From Sclerurus mexicanus (taxonomy: Eukaryota > Chordata > Aves > Passeriformes > Furnariidae), in assembly GCA_013396755.1 (NCBI GenBank), contig VWZF01003861.1, forward strand, positions 1,862,032 through 1,926,031: DNA of 64,000 nucleotides, in the 5' to 3' direction. Of this stretch, positions 28,501 through 40,500 are shown one piece after another; positions within the stretch are counted from its first letter, which is position 1, and each line of letters begins with the position of its first letter. Made by a program: the position numbers and the translations under genes. The notes under the pieces are model-generated. The model was not told where the DNA came from, made no database searches, and was given only the letters and a program-made list of their open reading frames with translations.

Positions 28501-31500
28501 TGGCCTCAGATCTCTGCAAGCACCTCCACAAAGGGCTATTGAAAAGAACAGAACCATGGTAGATGCATCCTTACATTGTCTGACCAAATAAAAAGATCAC
28601 GAAAGAATGAATTTAGAAATCTGTACCCTATTCTAAATTAATTTAATTTCCTCTTGGTCTTTAGCTTCTCCCTACTGACACTCTTCCATAAAGCTAGTCC
28701 TTTTCATTCATCAAATAAAACCCAAAACCCTCTTTGAGTGGCAGCAGTGTTTCAGCTCCAAATGGAAGTGTTCTCTCCCCTTTCTCTTATTTCAGGAAGT
28801 ATCCAGTACCAAAATCTAAAGTAACAGTATTTTATTGCAAACTGGGGTGTTAAAGTGGGAAATAAGCAATCCAAAGAATATGAGATTGTCTGCATTGCTT
28901 TCAGAAAAATTGCCAATTCATTGAATTGGTGCCATTTTTAGTAGGGGCAGGGTGTTGTACAAGAGCCTCATTTAGGTTCTTCGCTGCAATTTTAATGCCT
29001 TGACTGGGAGCATAATCCATATGAAATTTGGTCAGTGCCCTCACAAGTGGTGAAAGTGAAGACATGTCCTGGAAGATAAAATTAATAATGTTGTCTTCCT
29101 TCAGGGTGGATTCCTGCACTTCAGCATCTTCCATGGCAAACAGAAATAATTGGTGTAAATGTTCATCAGCCTGATAGGGCTGGAAATGACATTGTTGGGA
29201 ATAGGATAACAGCAACCAAACCCAGGCATTAGGAAAAGGGTCACTGCAAAAAGATACTGTTGTATCAAATGTCTTATTTTTCTCCGGGTTTTCTTAGCTA
29301 GTGATGAAGTTTTGCCACTTTCATTTCCAGTGCTTTGGAGGTCATTGTAAACAAAGCTCTCATTTAAAAAATAATATAAAAAAAGTCTGTAAGGGTATTG
29401 CAATTGCATGAGACTTTAACTTCCATATGTGTACTTGAGATGATCCCAGAAAAGCATTGAATTTCGAGTCATGTATTCCAGCTCCCAATAATTGCTAGAA
29501 TAGTAACGTTGACAGAAGAGTGCCCCTTCAATAGAGGTTTTACTTTTTTTTTTGTTGTTGTTGTCTTCCTCTCTTCTTTGTGTTTGTAGCCACCAGCTAA
29601 ATACCTCCTGCCAGAACTGACAGCATCAGACTATGGGAAGAAGTGTGTGGTCATTGATTTAGATGAAACTTTAGTGCACAGTTCATTTAAGGTAAGTAAA
29701 TTCAAAAGTGATCTCTTGCAGCTTTAATCTGTCAGTGAATGCTGCAGGAACTGTTAAGCCTCTGAACACTTGAACTCGTCTTACAGGCTCTCCCAGGATG
29801 CCTGCGAGTTCTCATTGCTACTCCTATGATTATTCATCCTAATCTAGCTGGCAGGGGAGTAACACACATATTGCTATTTTTTTTTTTTTTTAATTCTGAG
29901 AAAGTCACATCGGCTGCAACAAGGCCTGGAATAGGTATTGACTTCATGGCTTTAAATATTTCAGTAAGAACCTGTATTTTAACAGCTACAGGATTTGTTG
30001 CCTTGAAAATACGGGTTTGTTTTTGCAGTTTAAATTATGCCATCGTTAGTGTAGGAGATTGGAAACTCAGCACAGCTTTTTGCTAGGTAGATGTACCTTC
30101 AACCAGTAGATGTTGGGCACCAGTGGTGGCTCTTCTGTCTCGCTGGAGGACGTGGTTTTTTGTTTGAGGCTGCTGTCCTGATCACAGTAAGTGTGTTTAA
30201 GTATTTAGTTTTCAGAGCAGGAAGGCAAATACCATTTAGGTGTTCTGATGGGTCAGTCATCTTTGAGAAGCAACTTTTATAACCCTTCAGATTTCAGCCT
30301 GTAGGGGAAGTAATGGTGTTTTTCTGTTATTTAAGTAGGGCTGAAATTAAGAGACTTCAGAAATACAAATGATCTATTGGCTCAGGGTGCTGACAGCATT
30401 TCTGATTAGCAAATCTCACACATGATAAAGCATCTGCTGGTTTTATACATTGATTGGAGAATTTACAAGAGTGGTTACCTCCCTACTGGCAAACTAGTTA
30501 CCACCTTCACAGTCTGCTAGTTGTTGCACTCCATTTTTCACTGCTGGTTTAAACACCACTTTTTAATTCTTCGCTAGTTACTTGCCAGCATTTAAAATGC
30601 AAACTGTAATTCATATTGTGGTTAGAATTTGGCAACAGCCTGTCTTTGTTGGCTTAAAGGAAACCTTATATGGAGATATTAGAGCAAAATATTCCTGTGC
30701 CTGAAACTGAAATGGAGATTTTTCTCTGTCTTTTTTGTGCCTGGTGGTATATAACAATTTATGGTGTGTAGAAGCCCCTCAACCTCAGTGCCAGATTTGT
30801 CTTCTGTACCCAGACTGAGTTTGCACTGGGGAGTTTTTCAGGGGGATGAGAAACACAGCTGGATCGGGAAGGGAGGAACCATGCCTTCCTATTTTAAGAA
30901 GACTCAAAAGTAGGGAGGGAAAGCTGAATTTAAAAATCTAAATTTATATAATAATGAAGTATTAGGCTTAAAGTTATCTGAAAGGTAAAAAAATACAAGT
31001 TTGCTTTGTGAATGCTCTGGGTAACATTCAAATTGATATTTGTGATATTTAAATGATATTAAATAGACAAGAAAAAACAAAGTGCTGTTCTTAATGATGA
31101 GCACTGAACAGTATTTTGTGTTAGGAAAAGAAAACTGGTCCTTTTCTGTGTGAGGTCAGTAGAGCTAGGGAGATGTTGGAGTTTCTGCAGTATGGGTCTC
31201 ACGGCTAACGGTGTTATCTTAATATAAAACCCTGTGATGGGGGTATGTAAGAAAAAACCAAGTGCTGGAGGAAATGGCTTTAGTTGTTTAGTGGCTGTCA
31301 TTGTCCAGTGGTGCTGCTTGGGTTTTGCTTCATAAAGGGAAATACTTCAGCTGAATTAAGACCAGTAGTTGTCCTCAAAAATAACATGTTCCAGCAGAGC
31401 AGGGGTTTGAGCACCTCTGTGCACCCTGCTCTCTTTGGATAATCAAGTTATTTCTGCATTTTCTTTTAGTTTGGGGGTATTTTTGTTGGGGGTTTTTTCA

Positions 31501-34500
31501 TTAAAACACGACTGCTGCAACCAAGCAGGTCCCCCCTTAAAAGCTGGAAAAGCATACGTAGGTTTGTGATTTTTTAGTAGAAAAAGGGTTTATTTAAAAC
31601 ACCTGATACTTTAGAATTCGTAATTCTGTCACGAAATAGGCTTCATATTTCAAATGCAGATTACATGTTTTTTTAACACAACCAGAGAGGCAGAATATTT
31701 AAAGTGCTCTTTTATGAAAGCAGCAACATCTGAAGGAGGGTAATTCTCGCCTTCTTTATGCCCCTGCATATTTGTGAAGCTTTAAGGAGGTACTAGTCTT
31801 TCATGTTAGGTGCATATTAAAGGAATAAAGTTTGGGGTTCTTTGGCAAGAGTAAAAAAGGAATGGATAGACAGGATAGTTATCATTCCCATCATAAAAAC
31901 AATAATAGAAGCAAAAATAATAAATTTTTAAATCAAGGAGATGTAAACATGGCCTTTTTATAAAATGCATTAAACCACATGCAAGTCTGGAACGTAGTCG
32001 CATTCACAACCGGCCGTGAAACGCTTTTAGGAGGTTTAAAATGCTGACTTTTTAGATTAAATAGAAACAGTTCTAAGTGAAGATTTTCAGTGGAATTACA
32101 TTGTCTTCTTTCAGGCTCTGTCTCTGCGCTTCCCACTGGAGGCACGTACGTGCTTCACGTGCACGAGCCCAGAAACCTTCACCCAGCAAATCGTTGCAGA
32201 CTTTCCTCCTCTCTTCCCACCACGACAAAGCGCAGAACCCCAGTCCACGCTGCCTTTCCTTATCACTTGTGCCAACAAGAAAGCCATGTAGTACCTGCAG
32301 TATAAGTGGGGGAAGCAAATATGTGCTTAAGAGTAGTTTGGTCAGTGTTACAAAGTCTTAAGGGTGAGCTTTATTTGCTAGGAGAAAAATGAAGTTGTTT
32401 AAACAGAGCGTGCTTTTCTCTGACGTCTCGTTGGTGTTGCCGCTGTTAAGATTACATTTTGTAAAAGCTGTAGTTTTATCAGTGGATTTCAAAACCTCAG
32501 TAGCTTGCAGTGGCCTCTTCTCTTTCTGCTGCTGCAGAGTATTTCTCTTGCTTAAGGGAGTCATGCATATATAAATTCTTCAAGTGTGTGCAAGCCTCTT
32601 CAAAGTCTGCAGGGAGCTGGCACCCACTGGAAAACTGGTGGCTGAGGCTTATTGACAGTTCATTTGGGTTTCCTTTTAAGGTGAAGCTTCAGAACACTTT
32701 TGTGTGCCTCTTTTGCAGCTGTTGGAGATGCTGCAGAGCACCTTTTGTGTCTGAGGGGCTTCATTCAGGGAACAGATGGAAGCCTCCCGTCTGTCTTTTA
32801 ATGAAGCAGAAAAGGGAAATTGCTCAGTGGCAGCTAAAAAAAAAAATAATCTGGCTTGAACTGTGTGTATTTGAGGAATTCTTCAGGTCATACTCACACA
32901 GGGGTCATCGACAGGGTGGAGTTTTCCAGCATCATCTGCTCTGCGGGTCTGGTTGCCGACACTGTTTGGTCAGGACGAACAGATGCCATGTAGCCTCTCC
33001 TCTGCCCTCTGCCCCAGCTCTTGCAGGTGTCGGATCAAACCATCCTCCTTCTGACTTTGCTCCTGAGAGAGGGTGTTGCCCTCCGTAGAAATTCCTGTGG
33101 TCATTTTGCTCTCCCCACAGGAAGGTTTATTCACACTGGAATTAGAATCTCGTTTCTCCAGGGAATGGGATCAAAGTGGTGCTGTCAGGCTCGTGCTGCA
33201 GGATTCTTTTTTCCCACCATTTTTCACAGCACCTGTTTAGGCTCTTTATTATGGCTGCTTCTCTTTCTTGGCACCCCTTTGTCCCCCCTAAATGGGCCTG
33301 AAGTCTGGCTGTAGTCTCACAGGTTCTTCAGGGGCACCTTCTTGGTGGTTCGTGAGGTCAGTCTGATGCAGTAAACCAGGTGGGAAACTCTGTACAAGCG
33401 TAGTAGAGCTGAGTGAAGATGTTTTCCAGCCTTAGCTTGGTCATACCAGTTACCAGACTGCTCCCAGCCCTTCATTCTAGGCTCTTATCCGTGGAGCATA
33501 TTGTCTGTTAATCAGTCATGTTAAAATTGTATTTGGCAGCCCTGTCTCAGCCGTTTCCAAGCTGTACATGATGGAATGAGTTACAAGCTTCAGCTGGGCA
33601 TGTTTACATGGCTATTTTTTTTATCATAGACATAAAGCATGAGCTGTACCCAAAGGCTTCTGCCAAGCTTGGTGTCCATTTGAACTAGTAAACATTGTTA
33701 GCAGCGTGTTCCCAACTACCACTGCTGTCTAGCCAAGATTAGATTATGTACTCTTAAACTGTCTACAAGGCCACTTTCCTGCTTTCCAAAGCAATTTTAC
33801 TTGACCAGCAGTTTCTCTCAGTAAGTCTTAAGAAACGTGTTGCGTTCAACAGGCTAGAAAAGTGGATTCGAGGACTTGGGCAGAGTGGGTCTGCTCTTCC
33901 CTTTGGAATTAAAACGCAATTTTACATGATTAAATTGATTGCTATTGGTCCTTGAAGTATGGCATCTTAAGAATCAATTAGCTGTGCAGCTTAAGTCTTG
34001 GTACATTCAAATATAACCATCAGGTATTACTTCTGCCACTGTCTTTACTTGTAATTAATTACTGCTTCGTGACCCAGAGTAGAATATGTGAAGCACATGC
34101 TGATTTTCTTGATTATCAAGTATCCACACAGACTTGATGGAAGAGTTTATCCAAATAAATCCATTCAGTGGTAGCGGGGGTTATTCAGACAGTGGAGTCT
34201 ATTACGTTGTATGAAGCTTAAAAATACGAGAGAAGAGGGAAGTGCAGCATCTGGGAATACAACTGTGAGGGTTTGACCTGGGTGTGTAAAGAGCACACAG
34301 AGAGCAGATCTGTACAGTCGGTAATGCTTATTAACTTGGTCCTGAGAAGTAGGTACTCTTCCCTTTTAAGCCTCTGGATTTTTCCCTCTAATGATCGTAT
34401 CTTTAATGTTGGTTATCTCCTTGTTATTCTTTCTAGCCAATTAGCAATGCTGATTTCATCGTTCCTGTTGAAATTGATGGAACCATCCATCAGGTAAGTG

Positions 34501-37500
34501 CTGTAGTCCCCGTTGTGTCCTGAGTGTGCCGGAGTGTTCTCTTCCTCCACTTGCTGCTTCACATCCAGTTTTGCAGAACGTGGAAGCTGTGTATTCTGGA
34601 ATGTACCATCCAGAAAGGCATCCCTGCTTGATCAGGTTGAAAAATCTCTCTTAGGGCTTCAATGCTTGACTCTTTATCAATTTTAAAAGGTTTTCAAGCA
34701 GGAAATTATCGAAGAATGGGTTTTCAAACATTTCTAGACCCAGAAAGAAGCTACTTGAATACTGCATTTCTCATTCCTTCCAAGACAAACAGGACAAAAG
34801 TTGGCCTTAATGTGTGTTGGTAGCTCATATGGACAAAACTTCATAAAGGTAGTAAGGAAGAACAGACATTTCTCAAGTTTTTGTGGCAATCTGTGTTTAA
34901 TTTCTGTCCCCTGTTATTCCTGTAAGTAATGTAAGTTCCTCTGATAGGAGTTCTTTACGTACTTCAGCATATTTGAAAGGTCTGCACAGAATTGTGAGGA
35001 GACTAATTTTTATGTCTTACTCTAAGAACTTCACTTAAGGCTCTGAGAAAAGGTTTTCAGTAAATGCAAAACACCCATAATTTGAAAATCAATCCCCTTC
35101 CTGTATCTTAGCTTGGTCTTTAATCAGTAGTCCTTTCTGAAACCCCTGAATGAAAGAAATTACAGTGCCATAAATTTTCCTCTTCAGACAGACATTGAAG
35201 TTGTTGCTGGAGACGAGTTAAACAGGTTAATGTGAACTTGAGCCTTTCTGATACACGAACCTTGCAAATTGCTTGAAATGTCTTCTGTTGGGTGTTGTAG
35301 GTTACAGATAAAGCACTTACTGAGTTGCAAATCTTGGATGTGATTTAATGGAGATTTTTAAATACTTTAATTGTTGAAATGTTGGCTTTTTTATATAGAT
35401 TATTTTTATGGGGACAAAAAGTTTTGCATTTTAATCTTGGACTGATAGATCAAAGCTCACTTATAGCTTTGTTTGGTTTCCTGCTACAAAACCATCCATG
35501 TAATTGTCACTCTTAAAATAATTACTAAATATCAGTCAGTGGACTGAAAGGTGCTTTAAAGTAATAGTTGCTTTGACAGTTTTTACACTGTGCCTGTTTT
35601 ATGTAGAAAAATTCAATATCTGGGTTACTTACACCTGTAATGTTCTCCAGAGCTGATGCTTAAAACATATAAGTGATGTTTTGGGAGATTTGTGATACTG
35701 TCAGTCCTGGTTTGATGTGGGCTTTAGTTGTGTTTGGTGCTGTAAAACAGACATTTTCTCTCCTAAAACTTTGTAGAATGCTTTTGAAAGTGAATATTTG
35801 AGTGGCTTAGAATTCTCATCGCTTAGCTTGTCAAGATGATATATTTACATTTTGAAACAAATCCCAATAAAAGACTCTTTGGGCTTTACAGTCAAGCACT
35901 TCAAAAGCCAGTTGCTTTTCCATTCCCTGCTGCAAACTCTGAAATTCTTCACCAAATATGAGGCAGTTTGGCACTCAAGGTGGCTGCATGTGGGCATAAA
36001 GAAAAAAGCAACCACCAAAAAACCCCAAACAACCAACCCACAACTGGCCAAAGGGAGTGAATTGTTCATCTCCTTCTCCTTGACAGAGAAGATCAAGTGA
36101 AATTAGTCTCTGACTGTGCTTTGCTGGAGACTTCTGTGTAATTCTCAAGGAAATTGCTTAATCCCTTTGTATTTCCAGTTCTTGACCTCTAAAATAGGTA
36201 AATAGCTTGGTTACATTTGGGTGGTAAAAACGAAGCTAATGGTAAGGAATTTGTGATTCTTGAAAGAAAGGTAATTTATATGGCACACAGAAGAGGCAAA
36301 GTTTGTAACATCTCTGTATGCAAAGTAATGTCCTGTCATTCAGGAAACTTTGATTTTATTTTTTTTTACACTGCGATAAACTAAAGGGCAAAAAGGGCTA
36401 TTCTGGCTGAGTCTGATGTGCATTAACACAGGCTGTGGAGCTTTGACAGCCTCTTCCAGCTTCAAACCTGTAATTCCTTAGTCACTTAGGGCGTAAACAT
36501 GAGCAATTGTTGTTATTTATCAGAATTTGTCATCTGTACAGTGCTTTGCCATTTTCTTAAGCAGTTTATATACTCAAAGGTTATTTATCATTGACTTTGG
36601 GAAAAACTTCCACCTGTGTGAAATACCATGGGATGTGAGAAATGTGGTATAGGAAATCCCCCACCTGCTTTGCCATTCCCTGGTGCCTTATCAGGCAGGA
36701 GATGGGCTGACAGGTTATTGTTGTTGTCCTCAAACTCTGCCTTAGACAAACCCCCTGTGAAAACAGAAATAACCATTTCAGAAGAGAAATCTGGAATTAC
36801 ATGAGATTGTTCAGATCTCATACACCAAAAATACAAGTTGTGGCAAATTCAGTTGCTGTACGCTTGAAAGAATTTTGAGGTTGACTTATCTAACAGGTTT
36901 GGGGTTTTTTCATGGTAAATGCTGGTTTTGTTTTTGAGTGGTTTTTTTGCTGTTCAACAGTTATTTTAAAAAAATGCTGTCTTTAGTTTGGGGAGTTTGT
37001 TTTCCCTTACATAATTTATAATCCAAAGGTCAGAGAGACTCCTTTTTTTTTTTGTTTTGTTTTATGGGAAGGATAATTCATCATATTAAAGGGTGCTTGG
37101 GTAAACAAGCTTCCCTAGATTAAAAAAGAGCTTTTCTGAACACCCCTTTTGCCTCTCACATCTTTCTTAGCCTAGCCTAAATTACCTTATCTTTAGGAAG
37201 GATTTGTCATTTTGTTTTGGAAAGAAAGCAAATCGTGTGTGAAAGTGGCTCCCTTTCTTTCTGTTGTGGCCCTTCAGGTGCCTGCAGAGGCTTTGCCCAT
37301 CTGGGGGCAGCTGAAATTCCAGGAGGAGAATCCCACGTTTTGTGTTGGGAATGATGGCACAGGCACAACAGGGCAGTTCTGGTGCAAGCTGACCCTCCCT
37401 GGCCGGTGCTCTCGTGTCACTCTGGTTCTCTGGAGAAAAGGAATTCAGAGCTGGCCTCCCACTCTGCCAAATTTCATGGACTAAGCTGTGGGCAGCTCAG

Positions 37501-40500
37501 TGAGATGTGTTGCAGGCGAGAGGAGTCTCATTGAGGGTGAAAGCAGTGGCTGGACAAAGATGTTCAACCTCTTTGGTACCCTTGATGTACTTTCTGCAGG
37601 AACACATCCTCTCCTTTGGACCTGCTTGCCATTGAAGAAGGGCAGAGTGACCACAGCCCCCAGCCCAGAAACTGCATGTTAAATGTAGCTTTAATCCCCA
37701 GTGAGGGGAGATTTTTAGGGTATGGCTGTCCTTTGTCTCTTATCCAAATACCTTGCAGTGCCTTTGTGCCTTGCTGCCAATGTCAAAGAGTAAAGAAGGC
37801 AGCAGGGAACAGTTTGATTTGGTGTTACTTGGAATTTCATTCTTAAATTTGTTTGTTGAGTCTTAACTGGTTTTTCGTGTTTGGGGTTTTTTAATTCAAT
37901 TAACAATTGCTCATTTTTAGTTGTTGAAAGCTAAAGAAATATTTGGTTCGTGTACTTTGAACGTAACATGCAAAACATTTTTTAATGATGGGGGGAAAAC
38001 AGTTTGAATAACAAACTTCCTTCCTGTAAAGCACAAAATCCATGGATTTCCTTACAGAAGGCTGTGGCCTGGTTCAAGTAATCCAGGATAGGCTGTATCC
38101 ATTCTAACTGGCCTATTCTTGGTTACTTGCACTGGGAGACGACCACAACTGTGGGACCCAGCACCGGGAGGCTCAAGGACGTGTGTTCTCTCCTGCTCAG
38201 AAGATGCACCAGCCCATGAAATGGGACATCACAGGAGTTTGACTTGTCTTGGGCAGATTTTTTTTGGTCATTACTTGCAGATTTTGTTACTGTAAAGCTG
38301 GTTTTGAAAGGCAGTTCTTTGTGTGCTAGTTAATTGATTGAAATGGAGCTGGGTTTCTCTTTTGGTTTCACAAATGCTGAGTCTCTTCAGGTTAAGACTG
38401 CTTTGAGCTGTAGCAAACTTACGTGGAAATGTGAAATGCTTGGAAACAATTAAAGGTAATTACTTGTGTTCTGCTGTTAGCAGCTGGAAGAATCCTGTGG
38501 AAACATGCTTAGTGCCTGATTTGTGCTTAACATAGTCAAGAGTAGGGTTCATTTTAAATAATAATAATTAAAAAAAGACTGTATTCCTCCAAATTTCTGT
38601 GATAAGGAAGAAATTCGTTAATACATAATACAAAAGAAATGGAGGGATTTTTTTTTTAATGCTCTGAAGACAGTATATAAATCTCAGAAAAATGCCAGGA
38701 GCCAGTTAGTCTAGAGACTTAAACTGAAGACATCAGGCAATGGAGGAAAAAGCCAAGCCACAAATAACCAGGCAGCATTGAGATTCAAGTCCAGCCACTA
38801 AGAAAGTAAAGGGAAAAAAATTCCAAATGAGGAGGAAGAGGAGAAAAGAGCTGCACTGTCAGCTGAAGAAAGCTTTTTGTGTGAAGTAAACCAAAGAGAT
38901 TTTGTAGCCCAGGATACCAGTACACTTGGAGTTACTTCCAGGGGCTAAGTAGGACTTCTCAAAGAAAACTTGAAGGAGAATAACTATCCAAAGTATTAAG
39001 ATATGTTGGTTTGCCAAAACCAAACAAAAATAAAATCAGTGTTGTTTAAAAAGGGAGTGAAGGCATTAAGGCTTTTTACAGAGGGAAATAATTAAAGAGA
39101 GAAATCAGTGAGACTTCATGCTAAGAGATGACACTTCTTATTGATCAGACATGTAACATGAGAAGCAAATCTGTTGGCCAGATCCCAGTCGGGAAGATTA
39201 AAGGCAAAACAGCAAAAAACTCCTGTAGAGGAGGTTGTGGGTGCCCTGTGGTGGCTCAGGAGATCTAAACTGCAGAAGGGAGACAACCCAACTTAAAATG
39301 CTGTGTATTTACAGCTAGCACTGACTAGATGAGCATTAGGAGAACTCCAAAGAGCCAAAGGAGCACTCGCTGCAAAGACTTTGCCTGCAAAATGCACCGC
39401 AAGCCTGTGGTTTGGGAGCCCTGGGGCTGCAGCTCCAGGGTGGATTTACTGTGTGCTCTCCTGATGGAGGAGGTGGGTTATGTTGCAAGCAGCAAAGTTC
39501 ATATCCTTGGCAGGGAGTTTGTAATTACATTCCAAGTGGAAATAACTTGGCCGGCACGGGCACAGATAGGGATGGGGAGCAGAGAGGAGACTTCTTTTGC
39601 TGTGGCTGAAAACGCTGGGCTTAAAAGGGGAAATTAGTGTTAAATTCCAGCACTGACTACGACATGAAGACTCTGGGGTGCTCCTTTTGAGCCTCAAAAA
39701 TACAATTTAAGTCTGAACAATCAAAAACTTCATTATTAAGGAGTGTCTTGCATCCTGCTGTCTTTGCTCTTATGACTGGGAACTTGGATGGTCTCTGGGT
39801 ACCCAAAAGCAGAGGGACTGAAGCTGACTTTCTACCTGTGTCTTTAAAAAATTCAGGTAGAATTTGGAGAGGAAACACTACAGAACAACTTTGTGTAGTA
39901 AGAAGTAATGAAAAATTAATTGCATTGTGATAGGGGAGGAAATTACTTGGTTTATGCCTGGTGGAATACAGGAAACATTGCTGTAATTATGTAGAAAAAG
40001 AGGTGTTGAAGTACATCTGTTAACTGTCTAATTCATAAAATGTCACGTTTATTTGATGAGTTAGGTCCTGCTGTGGTTGTTTAAAAAAAATACTCTGGGT
40101 TATAAATTGTTATCTGTATCAAAGTTTGAATGTAATGTTTATGAGGCCAGAAATAGTTTAGATGAATTTCATAGGAATAACTTAAAGCAGGTCAGGTCTT
40201 CCTGGGATGATCTGTATGCTGCATAAAGTGGAAGAGTAATTAACGTTTCTGCTTTAGTCATTAATCTACAGCGCCATCATACTTGTTTTTAATAAAAGTT
40301 TGCTTTCAGATTGTAGTTTTCAGTTTCCAATTACACACCTTTTTTTTTTCTTTCCCCTTTTGCTGAAGGCTTTAATTGTTACACTTCAGTTCAAGCTCTT
40401 GTTTCTCTATTTTTCTCCTTCAGGCTTTTTCTCTGGCTACCTCCATTTTTCTACCTCTTATTAACATGAAGCTAGTAAAACACATAAAATTAATGTTAGT

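Larger units (their letters stand above)
23092..29589 (+). other. CTDSPL: CTDSPL intron 3, about 6.5 kb
   Basis: Holds one small antisense CR1 tail (25649-25712), an imperfect TG/CA-type inverted repeat (24128-24171), a C/T homopolymer tract (about 26335-26360), and T-rich tracts near 24541 and 29549. Two overlapping antisense open frames of about 100 codons near 28.9-29.4 kb are not recognisable proteins. No exon is seen. Confidence 0.9.

Noticed and set aside
28660..28720. AATAAA and A/T-rich motifs in introns as transcript ends
   Set aside because: Isolated hexamers are expected by chance in AT-rich introns, and none has a GT-rich downstream element like the one at 49227.
32510..33088. 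192-codon open frame on the + strand in intron 4
   Set aside because: No domain, low-complexity composition rich in Cys and Ser, no splice signals linking it to CTDSPL frames, and overlapping open frames in other phases. Best explained as chance.
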